Below, in pieces: positions 46,870 through 59,375 of a stretch of DNA of 64,000 nt. The translations under genes were made by a program, and so were the position numbers. The DNA is from Helianthus annuus (taxonomy: Eukaryota; Streptophyta; Magnoliopsida; Asterales; Asteraceae). The stretch is taken from positions 60,751,577 through 60,815,576 of the forward strand of contig NC_035448.2 of NCBI RefSeq assembly GCF_002127325.2. The letters run 5' to 3'. The stretch's first letter is position 1; each line of letters starts with the position of its first letter. Under the pieces are notes generated by a model. The model had not been told where the DNA came from and did no database searches. It saw nothing but the letters and a program-made list of their open reading frames with translations.

Positions 46870-49800
46870 TGTCACACCCCGACCGCGTATAACATGCAAC
46901 CGCGGCGGAAACGTCGGGGAGTGTTGGGACATAATTAATTGTTTCATAACCATGGCATACAAAGTTGTATTTTATTTATAAACAAGAGTGTTATATTGTT
47001 TTAAACAGGAAACAAAGAGTTCATAACATAATTAAACTAGTCTATCTTCATTTTTAGTCTCTAAGGCACAGGTCCGCCCAAGTGTCACGATCATCATCCT
47101 ATGGAAAAGCTCCTGAAAACACATGTGAAAGTAGGTACGTCAGCATAAAAATGCCTGTGAGATACATAGGTTTTGTGAAAATGGGATTCATTACTTGAGT
47201 TTAAAGAAAAACGTTCAATAACAGTCAGTCATGAACCTTGTAAATTTTTTAGTCTTGTAAATCATATGAGAAACGATGAGATCAGATGATATGTATAAAT
47301 AAAATGTAAGGTTAAACGAATACCCAAGTAAAATGAGTTGTATAAGATAAGTTGTTTGTAAAAAACAATGTCTTGTGAAAAGTATGTTATTGTATAATAC
47401 GTAATATGTCTAAACTGAAATGATTTAAATAATGCTACGATAGGTAATATTATACAAACATTTATATATAGGAAGTACCGGCGGCGTATCCACCATGTTT
47501 GTATCATATCACATACGCCGCGTTACTCAAACCATTTACCCAAACCAACCACCATGTAAATTGTTCATGTATAAATCAATTGTCAAGTGTTATTGTGTAA
47601 ACCATATCAAAATGTCTATGTTCGATGTAAACCACCAAATGTGTATATCAATGTCAAAATGTTTATGTTTAATGTAGATCATGTAATGTATACCCAAAAT
47701 ATATCATGTATGGTAAGTGAATTATATCAACTAAACCATATGTAAAATGCACAAAAACAAGGTATTGAAGTAAAACATGGTTTAGATCAAAGTTATGTTT
47801 TGTGGAACAAATGCATGCTATAGTGATACAAACATTTATGTGGTGTTGTGAAAATGCATACATCCAAGCCTTGAGACTGTGGCGATAAACCCTTAAACAA
47901 ATTAAAGGTTTATCTAAGTTATGTGTATCGAATTCGGTCATTCCTTTCATCCAAACCAACCTAGGATGTCCGGAATGGGAGTTGTCAATTCCTATGGTAC
48001 CACTACCTACTAACGAATGGCGTAGCTAATGTTAATGAATGTATTGTTCCATGTTAAACAAACCAAATATCATATCGAAATGAAAGCATGTGATGTAAAT
48101 AATTGTACTAAGTATGCACACAATGGGCATAAATAGCATGAAGTGTAATGTGAAACAATGTACTAAGTATGCACACAATGGGCATATATAGCATGAAATG
48201 TAATGTATAACAATGTACTAAGTACGCACACAATGGGCATACATAGCATGAAATGTAATGAAATCATGTACTATAATGTACTAACGAACATAGCAGGTAT
48301 ATGATGTGAAAATATGGAAAGCATGAAAGTAACAAGTAGGCACATGTGTTTCACCCCAAAACAGTTTGGAAAACAGTAAAAGAGGGGTCTATGTACTCAC
48401 ATAGACACCTTGAAAGCATTTGAAAGATGGGGTTCTATGTACTCACCTGAGATTGCTTTGTAGTTCTTGTATAACAACCAAATAACGCTAGGGATCACGG
48501 ATATCAACGGCACCTAATACAGGTAACTATGTTAATATACCGGACCTAAATCGGAGGATCGGATAGTATGCGGGTTCGTAAACCAAACGAGTATGGAGAC
48601 TCGTGTAATATGGTTTAACAAAGCCTACATACTAAAATGAAACCTAACCTAAGTGCTTACGACCCATTACGACCCGTTTAGGTAGCTTATGCTACCTTAA
48701 CGCGTCGTTCGCGTAGAACGCGTTTGGAACGCCTAACATCGTGACCATAAGGTATAACCTCGGAAGGTTACAGCTAGGGTCACCTAATGTGTTTGGTCGG
48801 ATCCTAATGATCGACCAAATGGGTCGGGTTCGAAAGTATAAGCGATTGTTTAGATCGCTTACCTTACGACCTAATATAAGCACTAAACTAAAAGTGACGA
48901 GCTAAGCATGTTAACACATGCTTAACTAAGTTTAGAAAACAGGTTTGGTATCAAAACAAACGGTTTTGATACCCATGAGTAGTTTGGTTACAAAATACGC
49001 AAGAATGCGCGTTTTGGCCGAAACTACGACTCGTCACTGAGCCTAGATAACGTGGTAATCAGTAGGTATAGTCGCCATGGACTATAACCATCGTGATCAC
49101 GCCCACGTTATGAAGTTCCAACGAACTTCGTGTTGACCATAAGCTGGTCAATGCAGAAAGTCAAACAAAGTTTTACTTTAGCACAAGAAAGCGATTAAAA
49201 GAACGAAAGAACACTTACGAAGGGTCCCCGAAAGCTAAACTTGATCCAGGAGCTCAGGTATGAAGCAATGGCATCAACTTAGAGCTCTTTGATCAGTTTT
49301 GTTGGTTTTAACACAAATGGGGGGGGGGTATTTATAGGAAAAGCAAGACCATTAGGATCGTTTCTTGAATATCGTGCCACGATCTCATGCGTACACTTGT
49401 CAAGATGTTATGGTATCATATGGTGACCCTAACTCCAGAGGTTGTGAAAGGGCATTGCCCTTTGGAGTGATTGAAAGGCCAAATTCAGCTAAAAAACGAG
49501 TTTCTGCATCTGCAGGGCTCACGCGGCCCGCGTCAGCATACAGGCAAAACTCAGGCGGGCCGCCTGGCCTTGTCTGATCTGCACAACTTTCAAAAATGAC
49601 TGTTTTGGTCCCTGTTGCATATTTAAGCCATTTCCAACACTTCTTAGGCCCGTAAAGCCAACTTTAAGGCCCTAAAATGATGCCTAAACATTGTGGACAT
49701 GAAACATGCTCAAAAATATGCCGGATGTCGGTTCGTTTGGCCGTACGATCGCGATGTTCGCTTAATTACGACGGAATGCGCATAAGCGTGAAAGACGATC

Positions 49801-50232
49801 CAAATGACGCGACGAATGGATTTTTCTCATGCCAAACACTAAGGCATAATATAAGGATGCTTACATAAATTTTTGGATGTCCGGATGTATTCAGAACGTA
49901 AGTTATGCGCGAAAGTGCAAACTTATGCACTTTTTGACACTTTTAGTCCCTGAATGATCCAATAGTTTATTTTAGCATACCAAACCCCTCAAAGCTTGTT
50001 TCTAAGCTATGTAAAGGATATTCATGGTATGTTTAAGTTATGGATATGTTCCGGAATGTCTGTTTTAGTTCAAATTGGCATACTTTTGCAGTTTATCAAG
50101 TTTAGTCCCTGTAAGCGAATTAACTTGTTTTTGCTATACCAAAGCCTTCAAAACTTATTTCTAAGTTATGTAAAGGTTATTTAAGGTAGGTTGAGTATAT
50201 GTTGATGTTCCGGAGTATTTTTCGCATTAAAC
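46870..50232 (-). repeat. Gypsy F LTR, left copy (truncated)
   Basis: It starts TGTCACACCCCGACC and stops at ATTAAAC, where the right copy goes on (57483) for about 180 more bases. It has a terminal hairpin (CCCCGAC 46877-46883 with GTCGGGG 46913-46919; inner CCGCG with CGCGG). Three tandem copies of a 55-56 base unit lie at 48103-48262. The TATA box TATTTATAGG (49329-49338, minus) is preceded by a G run, and the twin GC motif is at 49516-49570. Confidence 0.88.
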
Positions 50233-52053
50233 ACAAGATTGTTGAGCCTGGGAAATACGTGCTTGAATATCGGATTGAGCTTGAATAACAGATTGGACAC
50301 GAACACAATGAAGCTTAGTACGTTCCTTGCGACTCAAAGCATCGGCTACGACATTCTCCTTACCAGGATGGTAGCGAATTTCGCAGTCATAGTCATTTAG
50401 AAGTTCAACCCAACGTCGTTGCCTCATGTTGAGCTCTTTCTGATTGAAGATATGCTGAAGACTTTTGTGGTCAGTGAAAACCACACACTTTGTACCGTAC
50501 AAATAGTGTCTCCAAATCTTAAGAGCGAAGACAACTGCACCCAACTCAAGATCATGAGTGGTGTAGTTCTTCTCATGTACCTTCAACTGCCTTGATGCGT
50601 ATGCTATGACTTTGTTTCTTTGCATCAGGACGCAGCCAAGACCCAATTTAGATGCATCGCAATAAACGACGAAATCATCATTGCCCTCAGGCAAAGTTAG
50701 GATAGGCGCATCGCAAAGTTTTTGTTTCAAAGTCAGAAACGCTTCCTCTTGCTTGAATCCCCAATCAAATGGCTTGTTCTTCTGAGTTAGAGCAGTTAGA
50801 GGAACTGCAATCTTCGAGAAATTTTCAATGAAGCGGCGGTAATAACCCGCTAGACCAAGAAAAGAACGAACTTCTGTAGGAGTAGTAGGTGTATCCCAAT
50901 CCTTAATCGCACTGATCTTGGAGGGATCTACATGAATACCTTGTTCGTTGACAATATGTCCTAAGAATTGAACCTCTTTAAGCCAGAATTCACACTTGGA
51001 GAATTTGGCGAAAAGTTGCTCTTTCTTTAGGAGTTCCAACGTAAGACGAAGATGTTGCTGATGATCAGCTCGCGTCTTAGAATATATCAAAATGTCATCA
51101 ATGAAAACGATGATGAACTTATCCAAATAAGGTTTGCAGACCCTGTTCATCAAGTCCATGAAAACAGCAGGAGCATTAGTCAAACCGAATGGCATGACTG
51201 TGAACTCATAATGCCCATAGAGAGTACGGAACGCTGTCTTGGGAATATCTTCTTCATACACATGAAGTTGATGATATCCAGATCGCAGATCAATCTTTGA
51301 AAAATAAGAAGTGCCTTGCAATTGATCAAAGAGATCATCGATGCGAGGTAGGGGATATCGATTCTTGATGGTAAGCTTGTTAAGCTCACGATAATCGATA
51401 CACATCCTAAAAGATCCATCCTTCTTCTTGACAAAGAGAATGGGAGCACCCCAAGGTGAAAAGCTAGGACGGATAAAACCTTTATCAGAGAGCTCCTGAA
51501 GCTGCTTAGATAATTCTTGCATCTCAGACGGTGCAAGACGGTATGGAGCTCTGGCAATGGGATTTGCACCAGGTACGAGATCAATACGGAACTCGACTTG
51601 GCGTGCTGGGGGTAGACCAGGTAACTCTTCAGGGAAAACCTCTGAATAATCCCGAACGACAGGAATATCTTGAATAGACTTACCTTTGCCCTTATCTGCT
51701 ACAATATGTGCCAAAAAGGCCACATAGTTCTTTCGCAGATACTTCCGAGCCTTAAAACAAGACATGAGTTTGAGACCAGCAGCAGGTTTCTCACCATGAA
51801 CCTGTAGGATCTCACCTGACGAAAGCGGCATGCGAATGATCTTCTCAAAACAAACTATCTCTGCGCGATACTTGGCTAACCAATCCATACCCACAATAAC
51901 GTCAAAGCTTCCAAGTTGCATAGGCGTGAGGTCAATAGGAAAAAGATGGTTGTTAAGGTTCAACTGGCAGTTGCGGAGAACAGAATCAAGAACAATGGGT
52001 TCACCGCTCGCCACTTCTACTGTCAATGGTTTACCTAGTTTCGTTCTAGACAC
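50229..52053 (-). pseudogene. Gypsy F protease end, reverse transcriptase and RNase H (fragment)
   Basis: This is an unbroken frame of about 608 codons from 52053 leftward: protease tail [14 protein letters not shown] (about 51870-51910), [14 protein letters not shown] (about 51395), catalytic FIDD at 51094-51105, and RNase H with [17 protein letters not shown] (about 50660) and [11 protein letters not shown] (about 50460-50490). It ends in the RNase H-integrase linker, where it is fused to an F LTR at AAAC (50229-50232). It is the least damaged RT in the window, but with no integrase attached it is only a fragment. Confidence 0.88.
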
Positions 52054-53380
52054 TCAAAGCAATGGTTCAAAAGATAACGACACAAAACTCTTATCGGCAC
52101 CCGAATCAAAAAGAACAGATGCTGGCTGATTATTAATAAAGAACGTACCGTTCACCACATTATCATCTGCTTGTGCCTCTTGTGCGTTCATGTTGAAGAC
52201 TCGACCTCGAGCCTGAGCCTGATTCTGATTGGCATTCTGATTCTGGTTGGCTAGCCTTGGGCACCGATTTCTGTAATGGGTCAGATCCCCATAGTTATAA
52301 CAAGCACCTGGTGGGTAGTGTGGTCGTGCAGCTTGACCCTGTTGCTGAGCAGGAGGCTGAGCAACTTGTTGAGCCGGGTTCTGAATTACGCGATTTTGAG
52401 CAAACCGACAAACATCGGCAAGATGACCTGACTTCCCATAGTTAGTACAGAAACGGCACTGATGTTGCGGCTGATGGTGACTATTGCATCTATTGCACAA
52501 AGGTGCATTCCCTGAATAGGGCTTCTTCGCTGGAGGCTGTGCGGGTTGGTTGGGAGCTGCCTGGTTAGCTTGGGCAGTGACAGCATAGTTTTAGGAAGCC
52601 TTACGCTTCCTTGCTCTTTTCAATGAACCAGAATCCTTTCCATTTTTGTTTTGACCTTTCTTGCTATCTTCCTTGTCAGACAATTGTTTCTTGCCCTTGT
52701 CACCCTTCCTGTGTAATTTATTCTTCCGAATCTGCGACTCAGTCAATGTTGCTGATAACTCGATCGCCTGACGGAGTGTGGTAGGGTTACTACCAGTAAT
52801 GATGTCTTGTACCGAGTCAGGCAGGCCGTCGATGTACCTTTCGATAGCCTTGTCGAGTGGGGCAACCATTGTCAGGCAAAGCAGACTCAACTCCTCAAAC
52901 CTATCAGTATATGCCTTGTGCTCGCCACTATCTTGTTTCAAATCATCAAACTCCTTCTCCACCGCTCGTTGTTCATGACGAGGACAAAACTCCCTCATCA
53001 TAAGAGCTCTAAGTTCAGTCCATGTCTATGCTAGAGCAACTTCTGCACCACGGTCTCTCATTACCCCATTCCACCATGTAAGAGCCCTCTTTTGAAACAC
53101 GCTCGAAGAAAACTCGACCTTGCGATTATCCGGACACTAAACGTGGCGAAAAGTATTCTCAATGCTCTCGAACCATTGAAGAAGCCCAGTTGCTCCCTCA
53201 GACCCACTAAACTTGAGTGGTTTAGCCGAGTTAAAATTCTTGAAATTGCATGGAGCATTGTTGTTGTTGTTGGCTTGGTTCCATTGAGCAAAGAGATTTG
53301 GGAATTGAGCAGCCATCTGCTGTGCAATAATTTCTTCCAGCTCGGCAGTAGCTATCTGGTTTTCGCGTCGAGGAGGCATT
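52054..53380 (-). pseudogene. Gypsy F gag and protease start
   Basis: ATG at 53378-53380 (MPPRRENQIATAELEE). It carries the same FKNFNSAKPLKFSGS block as gypsy A and the gag core (REFCPRHEQRAVEKEFDDL, near 52950). A Lys-rich linker and the knuckle region CNRCNSHHQPQHQCRFC...GHLADVC (about 52420-52500) follow, then a Gln/Asn-rich stretch and the protease DSGADKSF (about 52085-52110). Stops are at about 53137, 53020, 52591 and 52054, all with one continuing frame and no frameshift seen. Confidence 0.85.
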
Positions 53381-53892
53381 CTAAAAGAGGAAAACATGAA
53401 AGGAAACGAGTGAGATGATTGGGTGAAGAGGATGAAATGAAACAAAATCAACAAAAGCAAAGATGGTGGTTACGCATCGCAAAGCAAACAAGCGACACGC
53501 AATGTCTAGTCAAAGTAAATGGGTCAAATATAATGTATCGCGAAGACATGTTCGCCTATAAGTGAACACTCACCCCAAGAGTTCCCAGGTAAGAGTGACT
53601 GGTCCGATTATGTGGATTTGTACGAACACTCTAGCCTTAGACAGAAAACTCAGGGTACAGGCATTCACTCTTCCAGTTCGCACGTGTTCACACTTTAAAA
53701 CCCGAAAACCTTGACGAGATTTTTTTTTGAAAATCCAAAGGGGTTCAAAACCTTATAACAGAGGGTTCAAAACCTAGTAATCAATCATCCTCGAACAGAC
53801 GATTAATTTTCAAAGCGGATTCGGAACCGAAGTTCCCGTTGTGGTTATCACCTAAGGATAGGTGATGTGCATGTTTTAAAATCTAAACACAA
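53381..53892 (-). other. Gypsy F leader (PBS end missing)
   Basis: Homologous to the gypsy A leader, including the conserved block 53533-53695. It stops at ACACAAG (53893), where A goes on for about 100 more bases to its PBS. Confidence 0.75.
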
Positions 53893-54119
53893 GAAAGATA
53901 TCGCTGACAAAGCTCTCATGGGAAAGCTAAAAGAGGTAGACACAGAACTCGAGAAGTCAGAGTCTGTCAGTACTGTGTCAGTCAAACAGGAGTCTGATTA
54001 GAAATCTGGAGTTCGGGAGGTTAAAGTGTCTGAGTCTGAGTTGAAAAATGTCGGTATACAAGATGTGAAAATTGTTTGTGATGAACAGGTTGTTGAGAAA
54101 GTCGTTTCAATCCCTGAAA
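53893..54119 (+). pseudogene. Duplicate fragment of copia E gag
   Basis: Near-identical to 46643-46869, with about three or four substitutions, including the in-frame TAG stop. It ends at the same TGAAA target site before an F LTR. It is therefore a later duplication, not an independent insertion. Confidence 0.92.
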
Positions 54120-57100
54120 TGTCACACCCCGACCGCGTATAACATGCAACCGTGGCGGAAACGTCGGGGAGTGTTGGGACAGAATTAATTGTTTCATAAC
54201 CATGGCATACAAAGTTGTATTTTATTTATAAAGAAGAGTGTTATATTGTTTTAAACCGGAAACAAAGAGTTCATAACATAATTAAACTAGTCTATCTTCA
54301 TTTTTAGTCTCTAAGGCACAGGTCCGCCCTAGTGTCACGATCATCATCCTATGGAAAAGCTCCTGAAAACACATGTGAAAGTAGGTACGTCAGTATAAAA
54401 ATGCCTGTGAGATACACAGGTTTTGTGAAAATGGGATTCATGACTTGAGTTTAAAGAAAAACGTTCAATAACAGTCAGTCATGAACCTTGTAAATTGTTT
54501 AGTCTTGTAAATCATATGAGAAACGATGAGATCAGATGATATGTATAAATTAAATGTAAGGTTAAACGAATACCCAAGTAAAATGAGTTGTATAAGATAA
54601 GTTGTTTGTAAAAAACAATGTCTTGTGAAAAGTATGTTATTGTATAATACGTAATATGTCTAAACTGAAATGATTTAAATAATGCTACGATAGGTAATAT
54701 TATACAAACATTTACATATAGGAAGTGCCGGCGGCGTATCCACCATGTTTGTATCATATCACATACGCCGCGTTACTCAAACCATTTACCCAAACCAACC
54801 ACCATGTAAATTGTTCATGTATAAATCAATTGTCAAGTGTTATTGTGTAAACCATATCAAAATGTCTATGTTCGATGTAAACCACCAAATGTGTATATCA
54901 ATGTCAAAATGTTTATGTTTCATGTAGATCATGTAATGTATACCCAAAATATATCATGTATGGTAAGTGAATTATATCAACTAAACCATATGTAAAATGC
55001 ACAAAAACAAGGTATTGAAGTAAAACATGGTTTAGATCAAAGTTATGTTTTGTGGAACAAATGCATGCTATACTGGTACAAACATTTATGTGGTGTTGTG
55101 AAAATGCATACATCCAAGCCTTGAGACTGTGGCGATAAACCCTTAAACAAATTAAAGGTTTATCTAAGTTATGTGTATCGAATTCGGTCATTCCTTTCAT
55201 CCAAACCAACCTAGGATGTCCGGAACGGGAGTTGTCAATTCCTATGGTACCACTACCTACTAACGAATGGCGTAGCTAATGTTAATGAATGTATTGTTCC
55301 ATGTTAAACAAACCAAATGTCATATCGAAATGAAAGCATGTGATGTAAATAATTGTACTAAGTATGCACACAATGGGCATAAATAGCATGAAGTGTAATG
55401 TGAAACAATGTACTAAGTATGCACACAATGGGCATATATAGCATGAAATGTAATGTATAACAATGTACTAAGTACGCACACAATGGGCATACATAGCATG
55501 AAATGTAATGAAATCATGTACTATAATGTATTAACGAACATAGCAGGTATATGATGTGAAAATATGGAAAGCATGAAAGTAACAAGTAGGCACATATGTT
55601 TCACCCCAAAACAGTTTGGAAAACAGTAAAAGAGGGGTCTATGTACTCACATAGACACCTTGAAAGCATTTGAAAGATGGGGTTCTATGTACTCACCTGA
55701 GATTGCTTTGTAGTTCTTGTATAACACCCAAATAACGCTAGAGATCACGGATATCAACGGCACCTAATACAGGTAACTATGTTAATATACCGGACCTAAA
55801 TCAGAGGATCGGATAGTATGCGGGTTCGTAAACCAAACGAGTATGGAGACTTGTGTAATATGGTTTAACAAAGCCTACATACTAAAATGAAACCTAACCT
55901 AAGTGCTTACGACCCATTACGACCCGTTTAGGTATCTTATGCTACCTTAATGCGTCGTTCGCGTAGAACGCGTTTGGAACGCCTAACATCATGACCATAA
56001 TGTATAACCTCGGAAGGTTACAGCTAGGGTCACCTAATGTGTTTGGTCGGATCGTAATGATCGACAAAATGGGTCGGGTTCGAAAGTATAAGCGATTGTT
56101 TAGATCGCTTACCTTACGACCCTATATAAGCACTAATCTAAAAGTGACGAGCTAAGCATGTTAACACATGCTTAACTAAGTTTAGAAAACAAGTTTGGTA
56201 TCAAAACAAACGGTTTTGATACCCACGAGTAGTTTGGTTACAAAATACGCAAGAATGCGCATTTTGGCCGAAACTACGACTCGTCACTAAGCCTAGATAA
56301 CGTGGTAATCAGTAGGTATAGTCGCCATGGACTATAACCATCGTGATCACGCTCACGTTATGAAGTTCCAACGAACTTCGTGTTGACCATAAGCTGGTCA
56401 ACGTAGAATGTCAAACAAAGTTTGACTTTAGCACAAGAAAGCGATTAAAAGAACGAAAGAACACTTACGAAGGGTCCCCGAAAGCTAAACTTGATCCAGG
56501 AGCTCAGGTATGAAGCAATGGCATCAACTTAGAGCTCTTTGATCAGTTTTATGGGTTTTAACACAAATGGGGGGGGGGGGTATTTATAGGAAAAGCAAGA
56601 CCGTTAGGATCGTTTCTTGAATATCGTGCCACGATCTCATGCGTACACTTGTCAAGATGTTATGGTATCATATGGTGACCCTAACTCCAGAGGTTATGAA
56701 ATGGCATTGCCCTTTGGAGTGATTGAAAGGCCAAATTCAGCCAAAAAATGAGTTTCTGCATCTGCAGGGCTCACGCGGCCCGCGTCAGCATATAGGCAAA
56801 ACTCAGGCGGGCCGCCTGGCCTTGTCTGATCTGCACAACTTTCAGAAATGACAGTTTTGGTCCCTGTTGCATATTTAAGCCATTTCCAACACTTCTAAGG
56901 CCCGTAAAGCCAACTTTAAGGCCCTAAAATGATGCCTAAACATTGCGGACATGAAAGATGCTCAAAAACATGCCGAATGTCGGTTCGTTTGGCCGTACGA
57001 TCGCGATGTTCGCTTAATTACGAGGGAATGCGCATAAGCGCGAAATACGATCCAAATGACGCGACGAATGGATTTTTCTCATGCCAAACACTAAGGCATA

Positions 57101-57660
57101 ATAAAGGATGCTTACATAAATTTTTGGATGTCTGGATGTATTCAGAACGTAAGTTATGCGCGAAAGTGCAAACTTGTGCACTTTTTGACACTTTTAGTCC
57201 CTGAATGATCCAATAGTTTATTTTAGCATACCAAACCCCTCAAAGCCTGTTTCTAAGCTATGTAAAGGATATTCATGGTATGTTTAACTTATGGATATGT
57301 TCCGGAATGTCTATTTTAGTTCAAATTGGCATACTTTTGCAATTTGTCAAGTTTAGTCCCTGTAAGCGAATTAACTTGTTTTTGCCATAGCAAAGCCTTC
57401 AAAACTTATTTCTAAGTTATCTAAAGGTTATTTAAGGTAGGTTGAGTATATGTTGATGTTCCGGAGTATTTGTCGCATTAAACTGAGTATGTTTACGCAC
57501 CAGTTTGCGTATAATCCTCCAGAAAGCGATGTAGAGTTTAAAATCGAACAAAATCAAAAATTGAAAAATGTAAAACACAACCAAACAGACATTGGGATCA
57601 AATAACATTGTTTTATTGATAACTGAACTGTTCATGAAGATTTCGAGCACAAATGTTACA
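54120..57660 (-). repeat. Gypsy F LTR, right copy (full length)
   Basis: 3541 bp from TGTCACACCCCGACC to AATGTTACA. It is almost the same as the left copy, with about 1-2% single-base differences by eye and a longer G run before the TATA box (56581-56590). The tandem 55-56 base unit is at 55354-55513 and the GC twin motif at 56768-56820. Confidence 0.9.
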
Positions 57661-57661
57661 T

Positions 57662-59362
57662 GAAACACCATGCCAGAAGTGTTTACAACCGTGCGTGGAG
57701 TGTCTTGAGAAAGACACTAAGTATCAGGAATTGAAACATCATGCAGATATGCTAAAATTTGACCTTGGACAAGTCAAAGAGGCTTATGATACTCTTGCCA
57801 GGTCAATTTAAATGATCTAAAAAGAGAGTGTTGAAAACGACAAAGCAACAAAATTGGTTAAAGCAACACTGTTTGATAAACAAGTTAAGGTTAATTTTCA
57901 TCTAGACATGATCGCTTCACTAAAGAAAGAGCTTGAATTAGCTAAAATCGAAAATGAACGAATTGATAAAAAATTGATGAGTTATGTGGCTTCATCTTAT
58001 GTTCTTGAACAGATTGTCCCACAGCAGCCACATGTTGCACCAGTCTTTAAGAGCGTTCCACCCCCAATGTGGAATCATTATACACAAAAATATCCAGATA
58101 GGGTGGAAGCTGCTTTGAATCTCAAGTTGAGATCGATTGAGGATGATTTGCCTGAAAACATTGATGTTACATTTTCTGCATCCGACACCGACAACGAATC
58201 ACAGGTCATCAAAATCGTTGTCGATCAGGTGTTAGATGAAGAGAGTGATAACTCTGAGAAATCTCAATCTGAGAAACCTGTTAGTGAGTCTGAAGATGAG
58301 GGTAATTTCTTGGATCGTTTCATACCGAAATCGGACAAGAGTGTGAATGATGATCCGATTATGGTGGTATACACTATGATTGGAACAGACAAACTTTACT
58401 CCGATTTCGAGTATCCTCTTCAGAATGTGAAGATTGAGAATGTTGAGAAAGTTTTCAAGTTGGTTGAAATGAACATTGATGAGGTTAACACCAAAGAATT
58501 CTTTTCAAAACCTAAAAAATCTTTTGTTACATCACGTCCTACCAGTTCGGGAAAGAAAGAGTGGGAAGGTAAGGGTAATAACAAGAAAAACAATTTTAAA
58601 AACAAAGGGATCGGGTTTGAGAAGAAGACGGCTAAGCAGGTGGTTAAGCCAAAAGAGAAAATAAATGATATTTTTGTTGCTGGACCGAGTGTAGATGATG
58701 AAAAGGACTACATTTTTAGTCAAAAGGCCGTGGATGATTTCAATGCGGCGAAAAAGTTGAAAGAGGAGACACTCAAATCAACTTTTGTCGAATATAACAA
58801 AAGAGTCTGTTATCGCTGTAATGGAATCGGGCACATGGCTAAACAGTGCAAGAAAGTGTTTGAGAAACCTGTTTTCGTAAAACCAACTGTTCAAAAACCT
58901 CGACCAAAATCACCGGTTGATACAAAAGGTAAAAAACCAATGGTTTCTCCAATTTGCATCCAAAAAAGGGGTGAATCTTTGAAGTCCGAGGATAAGCCAA
59001 AATCGACCTTCGAGGTTGGCGAATCTTCCAAGTCTCGCAAGACTTCAAAAATTTATCCTAAAACAAAAATTTTTGAGAACCAATCATGGGTTGCGAAGTC
59101 GAAACCATCTGTTGAGGTGAAAAAGATGGAAAATGCTTTAAAAAATGAAACAAAGGTTTTAAAAGATGATGTTTTCGAGTGTGAATCTGAACTAGATAAA
59201 TTTCTTGCTGAGTTTCCCCCGATTAACAACAAAGTAAAACCAGGTGTGAAAGATGATGTTCCAAATGTCACATTTAACTTTCCGAAAACAAATGAGAAGT
59301 GCGATGTAGTGTTTGGTACTGTTTCTGAGGTTAAGAAATCATGGGCGTCATTGTTTGAATAA
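57662..59362 (+). pseudogene. Copia E gag2: tetra-Cys, coiled coil and zinc knuckle
   Basis: It continues gag1 after the F locus. The CX2CX3CX2C motif (57671-57703) opens it, and two TAA stops near 57810-57825 interrupt it. From 57842 the frame is open. A charged heptad-rich region (LKKELELAKIENERIDKKL, about 57920-57980) suggests coiled coil. The block LPENIDVTFSASD, shared with C, lies near 58150. Lys-rich stretches and the CCHC knuckle CYRCNGIGHMAKQC (58808-58849) follow. The end is TAA 59360-59362, at the same place as in C. Confidence 0.8.
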
Positions 59363-59375
59363 GTTGATTTGATGT

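Larger units (their letters stand above)
46870..57660 (-). mobile_element. Gypsy locus F: rearranged Ty3/gypsy insertion
   Basis: It looks like an LTR-internal-LTR element with a perfect TGAAA duplication, but it is not simple. The left LTR (46870-50232) lacks its last 180 bases. The internal part (50229-53893) lacks integrase, PPT and PBS. The right LTR (54120-57660) is preceded not by internal sequence but by a second copy of copia E gag (53893-54119). See the matching finding for models. Confidence 0.85.

Noticed and set aside
49319..49328. Poly-G length difference between F LTR copies (about 10 against 12)
   Set aside because: Homopolymer length is unreliable in sequencing and carries no weight.
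46870..57660. Reading F as one intact gypsy element
   Set aside because: The right LTR is preceded by copia gag sequence, and integrase, PPT and PBS are missing, so it is a rearranged locus.
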